This document shows positions 52,031 to 60,949 of a stretch of 64,000 nucleotides of DNA, in pieces. The DNA comes from Clostridia bacterium (GTDB lineage: Bacteria; Bacillota; Clostridia; Christensenellales; Borkfalkiaceae). A program made the position numbers and the translations under genes. Positions within the stretch are counted from its first letter, which is position 1. Each line of letters starts with the position of its first letter. The notes beneath the pieces were generated by a model. That model made no database searches, was not told where the DNA came from, and worked only from the letters and a program-made list of their open reading frames with translations. The DNA is taken from positions 24,728-88,727 of the forward strand of contig JAFWBP010000001.1 of NCBI GenBank assembly GCA_017507045.1. Reading direction: 5' to 3'.

Positions 52031-52575
52031 AGCAAAAAACGGCGCTCCGCGCCATCCTTCTTGCCCTAATTGTGCTCGCGTTGCTTGCGGTTGATCTCAT
52101 CACGAAGCATATAGCAGAGGCAAATGCTTTTCACCAAAGCACCTATTTTTTGGGGCTCGTGCGCCTCAACTTCGTAAAGAACACGGGCATTGCATATGGG
52201 CTTTTCTCCGATAGTAAAGTAGGTATGCTCGTTATAACCGTTTTAACGATCGTTGAGATTGTTGCAATTCCTGCCGTTGCCTTCACGCTGCTGAAGGGGA
52301 ATTTTCCTGCACAGATCACACTTGCCGTGATTGAATCGGGTGCGATCGGAAACCTTGTCGATCGGCTTGCACTCAGTTACGTGCGGGATTTTATTGATAT
52401 CGCGCCCATGGGCTTCGGCGTTTGCAACATTGCCGATTTTTGCATTACCCTCGGCGCGGTTGCTTTGGTAATTATTATTCTCTTCGTTGGCCCTACAGCG
52501 ATCTTTCCCTTAAAAAAAGAATGGCGCGAGGAAGCAAAACGCCGCGAGCAGGAAGCAGAAAATGGAGAGGCGTAA
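52027..52575 (+). CDS. lspA: Lipoprotein signal peptidase II
   Basis: This 182-residue membrane aspartic peptidase cleaves prolipoprotein signal peptides after Lgt has acted. It has four helices and the conserved NTGIAYGLF, GAIGNLVDRL and the catalytic Asp motif VCNIADFCIT. The second catalytic Asp is in LVDRL. The C-terminal tail is charged. It overlaps pncB by 4 nt and rluD by 14 nt. Confidence 0.95.
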   Translation: MKQKTALRAILLALIVLALLAVDLITKHIAEANAFHQSTYFLGLVRLNFVKNTGIAYGLFSDSKVGMLVITVLTIVEIVAIPAVAFTLLKGNFPAQITLAVIESGAIGNLVDRLALSYVRDFIDIAPMGFGVCNIADFCITLGAVALVIIILFVGPTAIFPLKKEWREEAKRREQEAENGEA

Positions 52576-53476
52576 ATTCACGGCACAGGCGCCATGCCGT
52601 GCAGATGTTTTCTTAAGCACAGTGGCAGATCTCACGCGTTCTGCCGTAAAAAAGCTTGCAGTTGCGGGCATGGTATGGGTGAACGGTGTGGAGGCGAAGG
52701 CAGGAGCCGCTTTGAAAGCAGGGGATGAGGTTTCAATTTGTATTCCGGATCCCACGCCGATTGCGGCAAAACCGGAAGATATTCCCATTGAAATTCTCTA
52801 TGAGGATGCGGATTTTGCCGTCGTCAACAAGCCGCAGGGCATGACGGTGCACGCAGGTGCTGGCAATTTTGAAGGAACCCTCGTAAACGCGCTCCTCTAC
52901 CGCCTTGATAATTTAAGCGGAATTAACGGAGAAATTCGCCCCGGTATCGTGCACCGCATCGATAAGGATACTTCCGGGCTTCTCGTCGTAGCCAAGAACG
53001 ATCGTGCGCACCTCTCCCTTTCCGGGCAGATTGCCGAAAAAACGGCAAAGCGCGAGTATTACGCCCTTCTCGAAGGGGTAATGAAAGAGCCGGAAGGGCA
53101 TATCAAAACGCAGATGGGGCGGGATAAAAAGAATCGCCTCAAGCAAGCAGTGCTCCCCGCCGGGGAGGGGCGAAACGCTGAAACCGATTACTTCGTAGTA
53201 GAGCGTTTCAAAAACAATTCGCTCGTGCGTTTTTCGTTGAAAACGGGGCGCACGCACCAGATCCGCGTGCATGCAAAGCATATCGGGCATCCTGTTGTGG
53301 GGGACAAGCTCTATGGCTACAAAAACCAGCGTTTTCAACTTGAAGGGCAGCTGTTGCACGCCTTCCGCCTCACGCTCACGCACCCTACCTCAGGCGAAGT
53401 GATGGTATTTGAGGCACCCATGCCTGAATACTTCGAGCGAATTTTAACCATTTTGAGAAACGAAACGCGCCTTTGA
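52562..53476 (+). CDS. rluD: RluD-type 23S rRNA pseudouridine synthase
   Basis: This 304-residue enzyme has an N-terminal S4 RNA-binding domain (about 10-70, with AGMVWVNGVEAKAG) and a catalytic domain with the active Asp in GIVHRIDKDTSGLLVVAKN. Further motifs are REYYALLEG, GRTHQIRVHAKHIGHPVVGDKLYG and a C-terminal LLHAFRLTLTHP. By family it modifies uridines in 23S rRNA helix 69 (RluD) or related sites (RluC); the exact site cannot be told. ATG 52562 lies within the last codons of lspA, a common order lspA-rluD in Bacillota. Confidence 0.93.
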   Translation: MERRKFTAQAPCRADVFLSTVADLTRSAVKKLAVAGMVWVNGVEAKAGAALKAGDEVSICIPDPTPIAAKPEDIPIEILYEDADFAVVNKPQGMTVHAGAGNFEGTLVNALLYRLDNLSGINGEIRPGIVHRIDKDTSGLLVVAKNDRAHLSLSGQIAEKTAKREYYALLEGVMKEPEGHIKTQMGRDKKNRLKQAVLPAGEGRNAETDYFVVERFKNNSLVRFSLKTGRTHQIRVHAKHIGHPVVGDKLYGYKNQRFQLEGQLLHAFRLTLTHPTSGEVMVFEAPMPEYFERILTILRNETRL

Positions 53477-53510
53477 ATGACGCGCTGTATAAATCTTAAG
53501 GAGACGAAAC

Positions 53511-54821
53511 ATGTCATCCGTTATTGCTATCGTCGGCCGCCCCAACGTGGGTAAAAGCACCTTTTTCAACAAGGTTGCGGGTCGAAAAATCTCAATTACA
53601 GAGAACCGCCCCGGCGTTACGCGCGATCGTATCACCGTTGATGCCGAGTGGCGCGGCCGCCCTTTCACGCTTATTGATACGGGCGGCATTGAGCTAAAGA
53701 GCGAAGATACGATGTGGAAACAGATCGCCTTGCAGGCTTCGCTCGCCATTGATACGGCAGACGTCATTCTCTTTTTTACGGATGGAAAGGAAGGGCTCAC
53801 TGCCTCCGATTACGATGTTGCAGAACTGCTTCGCCGTTCCAAAAAGCCGGTGATCCTCGTTGTGAATAAGGTGGACGATTATTCGCCCGATAAGGTTTTT
53901 GAGTTCTATTCGCTCGGGCTGGGCGAGCCGTACCCCGTTTCCTCCGAGCACTCCCGTGGCATTGGCGATGTGCTCGATCAGGCAGTTGCATACTTCCCCA
54001 AGGGCGAGAGCGAAGAGAGCGATACCTTGAAGATCGCCGTCGTCGGTAAGCCGAATGCGGGAAAAAGCTCCCTCGTCAATAAAATTTTGGGGCACGATCG
54101 CACCATTGTAACGCCCATTGCCGGCACCACGCGCGATGCGATCGATACGAAATTCGAGCGCGACGGAAAGAGCTACACCATCATTGATACGGCAGGCATT
54201 CGCCGCAAGCGCTCCGTTGAGGACGACGTAGAGTACTATTCGGTGCTGCGCGCCTTCGATGCGGTGCGGCGAGCCGACGTCGTTTTACTCGTCGTTGATT
54301 GCGCAGAAGGGCTCACCGAGCAGGATGTTCGCATCATCGGCTACGTACACGAGCAGGGAAAGCCCTCCGTCGTCGTCATGAATAAGTGGGATACCATCGA
54401 GAAGGATACAAACACCATTCAAAGGTTCGAAAAAGACCTTCGAGAGGATCTTAAATTCATGAGCTACTTCAAATCGGCTTATATTTCGGCAAAGACGGGC
54501 CAGCGCGTTGAAAAGATCCTCAAACTTGCCGAGGAGGTTTACGCTCACGCAAACTTCCGCGTGCCGACTGGCGCACTCAACGATCTTCTCATCGACGCGA
54601 TGCGCATCAGCGAACCGCCCAGCTACAACGGCAAGCGCATGAAAATGTACTATGCCTCCCAGCCCTCCGTCTGCCCGCCCAACTTCGTGCTCATGGTCAA
54701 CGACGAAGGCCTTTTGCACTTTTCCTACGAACGCTATCTTGAAAACGTCATTCGAGAGGCATACGATTTCTCGGGTACGCCCATTAAAATTACCGTGCGC
54801 AGCAAGAAGGAGAACGAATGA
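53511..54821 (+). CDS. der: Ribosome assembly GTPase Der (EngA)
   Basis: This 436-residue cytosolic GTPase has two G domains. The first (about 4-165) has GRPNVGKST, DTGG and NKVD. The second (about 175-345) has GKPNAGKSS, DTAG and NKWD. A C-terminal KH-like domain ends near residue 430. It acts in 50S subunit maturation. An AAGGAG SD precedes ATG 53511. It overlaps plsY by 4 nt, a common pairing in Clostridia. Confidence 0.97.
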   Translation: MSSVIAIVGRPNVGKSTFFNKVAGRKISITENRPGVTRDRITVDAEWRGRPFTLIDTGGIELKSEDTMWKQIALQASLAIDTADVILFFTDGKEGLTASDYDVAELLRRSKKPVILVVNKVDDYSPDKVFEFYSLGLGEPYPVSSEHSRGIGDVLDQAVAYFPKGESEESDTLKIAVVGKPNAGKSSLVNKILGHDRTIVTPIAGTTRDAIDTKFERDGKSYTIIDTAGIRRKRSVEDDVEYYSVLRAFDAVRRADVVLLVVDCAEGLTEQDVRIIGYVHEQGKPSVVVMNKWDTIEKDTNTIQRFEKDLREDLKFMSYFKSAYISAKTGQRVEKILKLAEEVYAHANFRVPTGALNDLLIDAMRISEPPSYNGKRMKMYYASQPSVCPPNFVLMVNDEGLLHFSYERYLENVIREAYDFSGTPIKITVRSKKENE

Positions 54822-55555
54822 AAGAACTCGGCATAGGCGAGCTGTGGTATTGGTTTTTGTTGATGGCAGTTGCGTGCTATTTCATCGGCTGCTTCAACTT
54901 CGCCGTCGTCATAGCAAAAATCAAGCACAAGGATGTGCACAAGATCGGTAGCGGCAACCCGGGAACGATGAATATGAGCCGCGAATTTGGGCTCAAAATC
55001 GGGTTTATCAACTTCCTTTTGGATGCGTGCAAGGGGGGCGTGCCCGCTGTCATCAGCTATTTTATCTTCCGCGGCTTTGTGTTTGCGGGAACGGAAATCG
55101 TAATCTCCGATTTCACACGCTACTTCTGTGGCGTATGCGTTATCATCGGGCATATCTATCCCGTTACGATGCGCTTCAAGGGCGGAAAGGGAATTGCCTC
55201 CACGCTGGGGCTCTTCTGGATGAGCATTTCTTGCGAGAACCCGTGGTTCATTCTTCTTGGCTTTTTGGGGCTTCTCGGCGTGCTTACCTATATCGCGCTC
55301 ACGGAATGGGGCTCTATGGGTTCGCTTCTCGGCGTTACGGGCTTTTCCTTGTGGCAGGGAATCATCTTCTTTTTGCGCTATTTGGATATGCTTGCAAGCG
55401 GCTGGGTGATTGCATGCTTCATGATGCTTCTTGCGCTCAACTTCCTCACGTGGTTTGCGCACCGCAAAAACCTCGTGCGCCTATTCGCAGGCGAAGAACA
55501 CAGAACTTCCGTAAAGAAACTTTCCAAGGGCAAGCGCGGAATGAAGAATATGTAA
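54818..55555 (+). CDS. plsY: Acyl-phosphate:glycerol-3-phosphate acyltransferase
   Basis: This 245-residue integral membrane enzyme makes lysophosphatidic acid, the first committed step of phospholipid synthesis. Motifs are KIGSGNPGTMNMSREFG (motif 1), GHIYPVTMRFKGGKGIAST (motif 2) and a third near NLVRLFAGEEHRT. About six helices are visible. It is slightly longer than typical (about 200) owing to an N-terminal helix and a longer C-terminal tail. It is the last gene of the operon, followed by a bidirectional terminator. Confidence 0.95.
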   Translation: MKELGIGELWYWFLLMAVACYFIGCFNFAVVIAKIKHKDVHKIGSGNPGTMNMSREFGLKIGFINFLLDACKGGVPAVISYFIFRGFVFAGTEIVISDFTRYFCGVCVIIGHIYPVTMRFKGGKGIASTLGLFWMSISCENPWFILLGFLGLLGVLTYIALTEWGSMGSLLGVTGFSLWQGIIFFLRYLDMLASGWVIACFMMLLALNFLTWFAHRKNLVRLFAGEEHRTSVKKLSKGKRGMKNM

Positions 55556-55563
55556 AAATTCAA

Positions 55564-55598
55564 TGAAAAAAAGCCTTGCGGGGAGCAAGGCTTTTTCA
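55564..55598. terminator. Bidirectional terminator between plsY and gpmI
   Basis: AAAAAAGCCTTGC pairs with GCAAGGCTTTTT around GGGGA, with A and T runs on both sides. Confidence 0.88.
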
Positions 55599-55606
55599 TA
55601 TTTAAA

Positions 55607-57166
55607 TTATTTTACGATCAAGCTCGTGCCCGTCATCTCCTCGGGAATGGGAAGCCCCATCACTTCGAGCAGGGTGGGAGCGAGGTCGGCAAGGATACCG
55701 TCTTCGCGAAGCTTTGCTTTTTTCGCTCTGTATTCCTCCGAAATGAGCACCACAGGCACAGGATTGGTGGTGTGTGCGGTGAAGGGGGAACCGTTGGAAT
55801 CGATCATCTTATCAGCATTGCCGTGGTCTGCAGTGAGCAGCGCTGCACCACCCATGTCCAAGATCTTCTCCACGACGCGCTGTACGCACGCATCCACGGT
55901 GTGCACCGCTTTCATGGCGGCAGGCATTACGCCCGTATGGCCAACCATATCGCAGTTAGCGTAGTTTAAGATCATCACGTCATATTCGCCGCTATCAAGC
56001 TCCTCGAGCACGCGCTCCGTAACCTCGGGGGCGGACATCTCGGGCTGAAGATCGTAAGTGGCCACTTTCGGCGAGTTGATGAGCACGCGCACTTCGTTTT
56101 CATTGGGTGCTTCTACGCCGCCGTTGAAGAAGAAGGTAACGTGTGCGTATTTCTCGGTTTCCGCAATGCGAAGCTGCTTTTTGCCCATGTTCGCAAGGTA
56201 TTCGCCCAGCGTGTTTGCCATGCTCTGCTTGGGGAAGGCGATCTCCACGCCCTCAAGCGATGCATCGTATACGGTGAAGCAGACGTAAACGGGGTTTAAG
56301 AAGCCCGTTTTGCGCTCAAACGCCGTGCCCTTGGGAACGGTAAATTCTTCCTGTGTGAACGCACGCGTGATCTGGCGGGCGCGATCGGGGCGGAAGTTGA
56401 AGAAGATAACAGAATCGCCTTCTTCTACAAGAGCAACGGGCTTTCCGTCCTCAACGATATTGGTAGGAAGAACAAACTCATCCGTTACGCCGTTAGCGTA
56501 GCTTTCCTCAATTGCTTTCACCGCGTCTTCAGCTTGCATGCCCGTGCCAACGGTGAGCATATCGTAGCACTTCTCCAAGCGATCCCAATTGTTATCGCGA
56601 TCCATCGCGTAGTATCTTCCGGAAAGGGAGGCAAGCTTGCCGTAGCCAAGCTCGTTCATTTTAGCGATGAGCTCTTTCGCATACCCCATGCCCGAGGTAG
56701 GGGATACGTCTCTGCCATCGAGGAAGGCATGCACGTAAGTTTCGGGAACGCCCTTTGCCTTTGCCATTTCAAGAAGCGCGAAGAGATGGGAGAGGTGGCT
56801 GTGAACGCCGCCATCCGAAAGAAGCCCCCAAAGGTGCAACTTCTTGTTGTTCTCAACAGCGTTATTCATCGCTTTCAGAAGCGCAGGGTTTTCAAAGAAA
56901 TCGCCATCCTCAATTGCCTTGGTAATCTTGGTAAGATCCTGGTATACGATTCTGCCTGCGCCGATGTTGAGGTGCCCGACTTCGGAGTTGCCCATCTGGC
57001 CATCAGGAAGGCCTACGGAAAGCCCACTGGCGCCCAGCGTGGCGGAAGGGTATTTCTTGCGGAGCGCAGTCACGTTCACGCTTCTATCCGAGTAGATGGC
57101 ATTGCCAATGATCACGGGGTTGATGCCGTAACCATCCATGATGATAATTGCATAAGGTGTTTTCAT
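55607..57166 (-). CDS. gpmI: 2,3-bisphosphoglycerate-independent phosphoglycerate mutase
   Basis: This 519-residue cytosolic Mn-dependent enzyme interconverts 3- and 2-phosphoglycerate. Its nucleophile Ser lies in LPDGQMGNSEVGHLNIGAG. Further motifs are HLSHLFALL, FLDGRDVSPTSG, SLSGRYYAMDRDNNW, FNFRPDRARQ, NYANCDMVGHTG and LTADHGNAD. The start at 57166 follows AGAGGT; the frame extends upstream to 57268 without homology and over the promoter. It is the last gene of the minus-strand glycolytic cluster but has its own TTGCTA/TATAAT promoter. Confidence 0.97.
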   Translation of the reverse strand: MKTPYAIIIMDGYGINPVIIGNAIYSDRSVNVTALRKKYPSATLGASGLSVGLPDGQMGNSEVGHLNIGAGRIVYQDLTKITKAIEDGDFFENPALLKAMNNAVENNKKLHLWGLLSDGGVHSHLSHLFALLEMAKAKGVPETYVHAFLDGRDVSPTSGMGYAKELIAKMNELGYGKLASLSGRYYAMDRDNNWDRLEKCYDMLTVGTGMQAEDAVKAIEESYANGVTDEFVLPTNIVEDGKPVALVEEGDSVIFFNFRPDRARQITRAFTQEEFTVPKGTAFERKTGFLNPVYVCFTVYDASLEGVEIAFPKQSMANTLGEYLANMGKKQLRIAETEKYAHVTFFFNGGVEAPNENEVRVLINSPKVATYDLQPEMSAPEVTERVLEELDSGEYDVMILNYANCDMVGHTGVMPAAMKAVHTVDACVQRVVEKILDMGGAALLTADHGNADKMIDSNGSPFTAHTTNPVPVVLISEEYRAKKAKLREDGILADLAPTLLEVMGLPIPEEMTGTSLIVK

Positions 57167-57196
57167 TCTGTTACCTCTTCTGAGTTTTACCCTTAT

Positions 57197-57225
57197 ATTA
57201 TAATCCACCGCGCCGCATTTAGCAA
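57197..57225 (-). promoter_or_regulatory. gpmI promoter
   Basis: Minus strand TTGCTA (57220-57225), 17-bp spacer, TATAAT (57197-57202), about 30 nt before the ATG. Confidence 0.75.
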
Positions 57226-57354
57226 GCGAAGAGCGGCGTTTTTTCCGATTTTTATTTTCATGCATCATGATTGAAGGATTTTTTTGAGGAGAAGGGAATC
57301 GTCACGCGTGCATTGCAACTTAAAGTGCGGCACGGAGACGATTCAGTTATACGC

Positions 57355-57386
57355 AAAAAGCGGAACCGCATCGGTTCCGCTTTTTT
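57355..57386 (-). terminator. tpiA terminator
   Basis: AAAAAGCGGAACCG pairs with CGGTTCCGCTTTTTT. On the minus strand it follows the tpiA stop and ends in a T run. It can also work on the plus strand. Confidence 0.85.
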
Positions 57387-57407
57387 ATGCCGTAAAAATA
57401 TTTGCGA

Positions 57408-58157
57408 TTATTTATCGTAGTTCACGATCGTTGCAAAATCGTTTGCCTTAAGGGATGCCCCGCCGATGAGTCCGCCATCAATCTCGGGCTGCGCCATGAG
57501 GCCCTTGCAGTTGCCTGCGTTCATAGAGCCGCCGTACTGAATGCGCACCTTGCCTGCGCAAACGGGGCAGAACACTTCGCCGCACTTCTTGCGGATATAG
57601 CCGATCGTCTCGTTCGCCTGTTCGTTGGTTGCGGTTCTGCCCGTGCCGATCGCCCAAATGGGCTCGTACGCGATCACGATCTGCGAAAGATCTTCGATGC
57701 CCTTCAAGCCTTCGGTGATCTGCTGATCGAGCACTGCTTCCGTTTTGCCGCCCTCGCGCTCTTCAAGGCTCTCACCAATGCAAACGATGGGGGTAAGCCC
57801 GGCATTGAGTGCCGCAAGCGTGCGCTTGTTCACGGTTTCATCCGTCTCACCGAAATACTGCCTTCTCTCGCTATGCCCGATGATCACGTATTTCACGCCG
57901 TACTCTTTGAGCATGTTGGCGGAGATCTCGCCCGTGTATGCGCCCTTTTCCGCAAAGTGCACGTTCTGTGCGCCGAGCTGAATGTTCGTGCCCTCGATCG
58001 CCTTCGCAACGGCGGGGATATCAATGGCCGGTACGCACACAACGACTTCGCAATTCGCATCTTTCACGAGGGGCTTAAGCGCCTCCACAAGGGCAACGCC
58101 TTCGCTTGCCGTGTTGTTCATCTTCCAGTTTCCTGCAATGATAGGGGTTCTGTTCAT
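57408..58157 (-). CDS. tpiA: Triose-phosphate isomerase
   Basis: This 249-residue cytosolic TIM-barrel enzyme interconverts dihydroxyacetone phosphate and glyceraldehyde 3-phosphate. Catalytic residues are visible: Lys in GNWKMNNTASE, His in IIGHSERRQYFGE, Glu in VIAYEPIWAIGTG, and the phosphate loops IQYGGSMN and GLIGGASLKA. The length is standard. SD AGGAGA precedes ATG 58157. It follows a terminator on its 5' side and may use its own undefined promoter or read-through from pgk. Confidence 0.97.
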   Translation of the reverse strand: MNRTPIIAGNWKMNNTASEGVALVEALKPLVKDANCEVVVCVPAIDIPAVAKAIEGTNIQLGAQNVHFAEKGAYTGEISANMLKEYGVKYVIIGHSERRQYFGETDETVNKRTLAALNAGLTPIVCIGESLEEREGGKTEAVLDQQITEGLKGIEDLSQIVIAYEPIWAIGTGRTATNEQANETIGYIRKKCGEVFCPVCAGKVRIQYGGSMNAGNCKGLMAQPEIDGGLIGGASLKANDFATIVNYDK

Positions 58158-58202
58158 GTTCTCTTCTCCTTGATAAAGTTTACGATCGGTTAGATCACCG
58201 AA

Positions 58203-58233
58203 AATCGGGCGGGCCTTTTGCCCGCCCGATATA
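58203..58233 (-). terminator. Terminator between the small membrane protein gene and tpiA
   Basis: A perfect 11-bp stem ATCGGGCGGGC / GCCCGCCCGAT (58204-58214 with 58220-58230) with TTTTC on the minus-strand side. Confidence 0.8.
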
Positions 58234-58244
58234 GTTTATTATGC

Positions 58245-58601
58245 TTATTCTTCCACGGAGAACTCTTCAGCAAGAGCTTCCTCAGCCATGGGATCCTCTT
58301 CCTCTACGAGGACTTCTTCCTCAATCATGGGTGCCTCTTCCTCTGCGGGTGATTCTTCCTCTTCCTCGGCATCGGCGAGTGCGGCCTCTCTTGCTGCAAG
58401 CTTATTCATGCTTGCTACGGTGCCCATCTGCCAAAAACAGATGATCAGTGCAACGCCGCCTACTGCTGCGCAGGCAATTGCCAGCCAAAGCCATTCGGCA
58501 TCGAGGAGGAAATAGGTGAGCGCACCTGCACCAAGCGCGCATAAAGTGGCGAGCACGAGCACGATGCTCAAGGTAGCACCGATTTTCTTGTAGGGTTTCA
58601 T
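58245..58601 (-). CDS. Small membrane protein with acidic tail, inside the glycolytic cluster
   Basis: This 118-residue protein has two membrane helices (about 10-32, IVLVLATLCALGAGALTYFL, and 36-58, LAIACAAVGGVALIICFW). The cytosolic C-terminal half is extremely acidic (about 75-118, almost half Glu, e.g. DAEEEEESPAEEEAPM). An AGGAG SD precedes ATG 58601. No family is recognised. It sits between pgk and tpiA on the same strand, with a terminator after it. The acidic tail could bind a basic protein or a cation, but this is only a guess. Confidence 0.75.
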   Translation of the reverse strand: MKPYKKIGATLSIVLVLATLCALGAGALTYFLLDAEWLWLAIACAAVGGVALIICFWQMGTVASMNKLAAREAALADAEEEEESPAEEEAPMIEEEVLVEEEDPMAEEALAEEFSVEE

Positions 58602-58672
58602 AATTTTTTCTCCTTCCGTTTGTTTTTAATAAGACGGGAAACTCCCGAACTTTCCTATAACTTAGCACTCAA

Positions 58673-59995
58673 TCAGATATTCTCATTGAGGCAGGCAATG
58701 CCCGGAAGCACCTTACCCTCAAAAAGCTCAAGGGAAGCGCCGCCGCCCGTGGAGATATGGGTGATCTTATCCGCAAAGCCGAGCTGCGTGCATGCCGCAG
58801 CCGAATCGCCGCCTCCTACGATCGTTGTTGCGCCCTGCGCGTCTGCAAGAGCCTGTGCCACTGCAATCGTGCCGGCTGCAAGCGTGGGGTTCTCGAACAC
58901 GCCCATGGGGCCGTTCCAAATAACCGTCTTTGCGTTTATCACCTTTTCGGCGAACAGCTTTCTCGTCTCGGTGCCGATGTCAAGGCCCATCATGTCTGCG
59001 GGGATCTCATTGGAAGCAACGATCTTCGCTTCGATCGGCGCATCGATGGGGTCGGGGAACTGCTTTGCGATGACGGTGTCAACGGGAAGGAGAAGCTCCT
59101 TGCCGGCGGCCGCCGCTTTCGCGAGCATCTCCTTGCAGTAATCGATTTTTTCATCGTCTACGAGGGAGGTGCCAACTTCGTAGCCCTGTGCCTTGAGGAA
59201 GGTGTAAGCCATGCCGCCGCCGATGATAAGCGTATCGCACTTTTCAAGAAGATTGGAGATAACGTTGAGCTTATCCGCAACCTTGGCACCGCCGAGGATT
59301 GCAACGAAGGGGCGCACGGGGCGCTCGAGGGAATCTGCCATTACGGAGAGTTCCTTTTCAATGAGGAAGCCGCAAACGGCTGTCTTCACGAGCCCGTATT
59401 CAACGATGGCTGCCGTGGAAGCGTGGGAGCGGTGTGCCGTACCGAAGGCGTCGTTCACGTAGATCTCGCAGAAAGCGGCGAGCTTTTTGCAGAACTCAAG
59501 TTCCTTCTTTTCCTCTTCCCAGTGGAAGCGGAGGTTTTCAAGAAGCACGGCTTCGCCTTCCTTGAGAGCGGCAACTTTTGCCTGTGCATCGGGGCCAACA
59601 ACATCGTTTGCAAATGTCACTTTGTCGCCGAGAAGTTCGTTGAGGCGCGCCGCCACGGGAGCGAGCGTAAGCTTTTTGGGCTCATCTTTGAGTGCCTTTT
59701 CGATGATCGCGGCTTTTGCGGCTTTCTGCTCCTCTGCAGGGAGAGCTTCTACCTTTTTCTTATCCTTCTTGTTGAGTTTCACTTCCTCGGAGAAGATGGA
59801 ATGGGGCTTACCCATGTGCGAGCAGAGCACAACTTTCGCACCTTGATCCAAGAGGTACTTGATGGTGGGAAGGGCACCCATGATGCGGTTTTCATCGGTA
59901 ATCTTGCCGTCCTTCATGGGAACGTTGAAATCGCAGCGCACGAGTACGCGCTTGCCCTTATAATCCTTTACATCTTTCACCGTCATTTTGTTCAT
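58673..59995 (-). CDS. pgk: Phosphoglycerate kinase with internal insertion
   Basis: This 440-residue cytosolic enzyme makes ATP from 1,3-bisphosphoglycerate. Motifs are [48 protein letters not shown] ([15 protein letters not shown]), and the nucleotide loop GGGDSAAA with [13 protein letters not shown]. It is about 40 residues longer than the usual ~395. The excess is a Lys/Glu/Ala-rich helix at about 64-107 between SHMGKP and [10 protein letters not shown], where the typical enzyme has a short loop. ATG 59995 follows AAGGAG; ATG 59986 is an alternative. Its own TTGACA promoter lies upstream. Confidence 0.96.
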   Translation of the reverse strand: MNKMTVKDVKDYKGKRVLVRCDFNVPMKDGKITDENRIMGALPTIKYLLDQGAKVVLCSHMGKPHSIFSEEVKLNKKDKKKVEALPAEEQKAAKAAIIEKALKDEPKKLTLAPVAARLNELLGDKVTFANDVVGPDAQAKVAALKEGEAVLLENLRFHWEEEKKELEFCKKLAAFCEIYVNDAFGTAHRSHASTAAIVEYGLVKTAVCGFLIEKELSVMADSLERPVRPFVAILGGAKVADKLNVISNLLEKCDTLIIGGGMAYTFLKAQGYEVGTSLVDDEKIDYCKEMLAKAAAAGKELLLPVDTVIAKQFPDPIDAPIEAKIVASNEIPADMMGLDIGTETRKLFAEKVINAKTVIWNGPMGVFENPTLAAGTIAVAQALADAQGATTIVGGGDSAAACTQLGFADKITHISTGGGASLELFEGKVLPGIACLNENI

Positions 59996-60037
59996 TGAAA
60001 TACTGTCTCCTTGTTTTTTACAGAATTTTACGCCATT

Positions 60038-60066
60038 ATGATAAATCTTTTTCGGGAACTTGTCAA
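60038..60066 (-). promoter_or_regulatory. pgk promoter
   Basis: Minus strand TTGACA (60061-60066), 17-bp spacer, TATCAT (60038-60043). Confidence 0.8.
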
Positions 60067-60148
60067 TACTTTACGCGAGATTTTCTGAAAAGCGTGAAAA
60101 AAATCGGTGCACGCAAAGGAAAAAATTGCAAAAACGTGTATAATTTCG

Positions 60149-60177
60149 TTGACAAATACGGGGGCATTTGCTAAAAT
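60149..60177 (+). promoter_or_regulatory. Promoter of the str operon
   Basis: TTGACA (60149-60154), 17-bp spacer, TAAAAT (60172-60177). A second -10-like TATAAT is at 60139-60144. The leader to rpsL is about 140 nt and contains a hairpin GTGCGCAC/GTGCGTGC (about 60208-60230). No known riboswitch is recognised in it. Confidence 0.75.
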
Positions 60178-60324
60178 AAACGTTGCTTGTAAAAGGCGTT
60201 TTTTTTCGTGCGCACTTTTTCGGTGCGTGCATCCACACAGCCTACGCGGCACAGAGGGATGAAAAAAGCTTCTCCGAATCGTAAGATTTGAAGATATTCC
60301 GAAATAAGAACAAGGAGGTAAGAG

Positions 60325-60696
60325 ATGCCCACAATCAATCAGCTCATTAAGAAAGGCAGAGAGCGCGAGGCTTTCAAATCGAAGAGCCCCATTCTCGATA
60401 GTTGCCCGCAGAAGCGTGGCGTGTGCCTTTCCGTGACGACGACTTCCCCCAAGAAGCCCAACTCGGCACTTCGTAAGATCGCGAGAGTAAGATTGACCAA
60501 CAAGCAGGAAGGTACCGTGTACATTCCCGGTGAAGGTCACAATCTTCAAGAGCACAGCTCCGTTCTCATTCGCGGCGGAAGAGTCAAGGATCTGCCCGGC
60601 GTCCGCTATCACATTATCCGCGGCGCGCTCGATACGGCAGGCGTCGCGAAGCGCAAGCAGTCTCGCAGCAAGTACGGCGCAAAGCGCCCTAAGTAA
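60325..60696 (+). CDS. rpsL: 30S ribosomal protein S12
   Basis: This 123-residue protein of the decoding centre starts [20 protein letters not shown] and contains [20 protein letters not shown] and the [17 protein letters not shown] block. Lysines at the streptomycin-related positions look wild type. An AAGGAGGT SD precedes ATG 60325. It is the first gene of the str operon, but the gap to rpsG is unusually long (253 nt). Confidence 0.98.
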   Translation: MPTINQLIKKGREREAFKSKSPILDSCPQKRGVCLSVTTTSPKKPNSALRKIARVRLTNKQEGTVYIPGEGHNLQEHSSVLIRGGRVKDLPGVRYHIIRGALDTAGVAKRKQSRSKYGAKRPK

Positions 60697-60949
60697 TGAA
60701 TTGTACATGCTGAATTTCCTACGGCACGATAGCCGAAGGTCAATTCGCAATTTGAAAACAATTCATCTGCGCAGCAGCAACCAACCCTACTTATTTCGGA
60801 ACATCCAAGCCCGATGAAGGTAGGCAGTATTCCCCGCAAGGGGGAGAAGATTCGCTACCAAACGAACTTCGCATTTCGTTGAATGGCAAGCGATAGCTTA
60901 AAAGAAGGGCGGCTAAATGCCCAAACGATTATTAAAAGGAGATTAGATT
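60697..60949 (+). other. Long structured gap between rpsL and rpsG
   Basis: No gene is seen in this 253-nt stretch. Several stems can form: GGTAG...CTACC enclosing CCCC-GCAA-GGGG (about 60820-60860), AACGAA/TTTCGTT just after, and an AATTG-rich segment near 60709-60762. It ends with the rpsG SD AAAGGAG. It may be a regulatory RNA within the operon or an inserted repeat. Confidence 0.45.

Noticed and set aside
58757..59998. A 413-codon plus-strand frame opposite pgk
   Set aside because: Shadow frame; pgk is unambiguous on the other strand.
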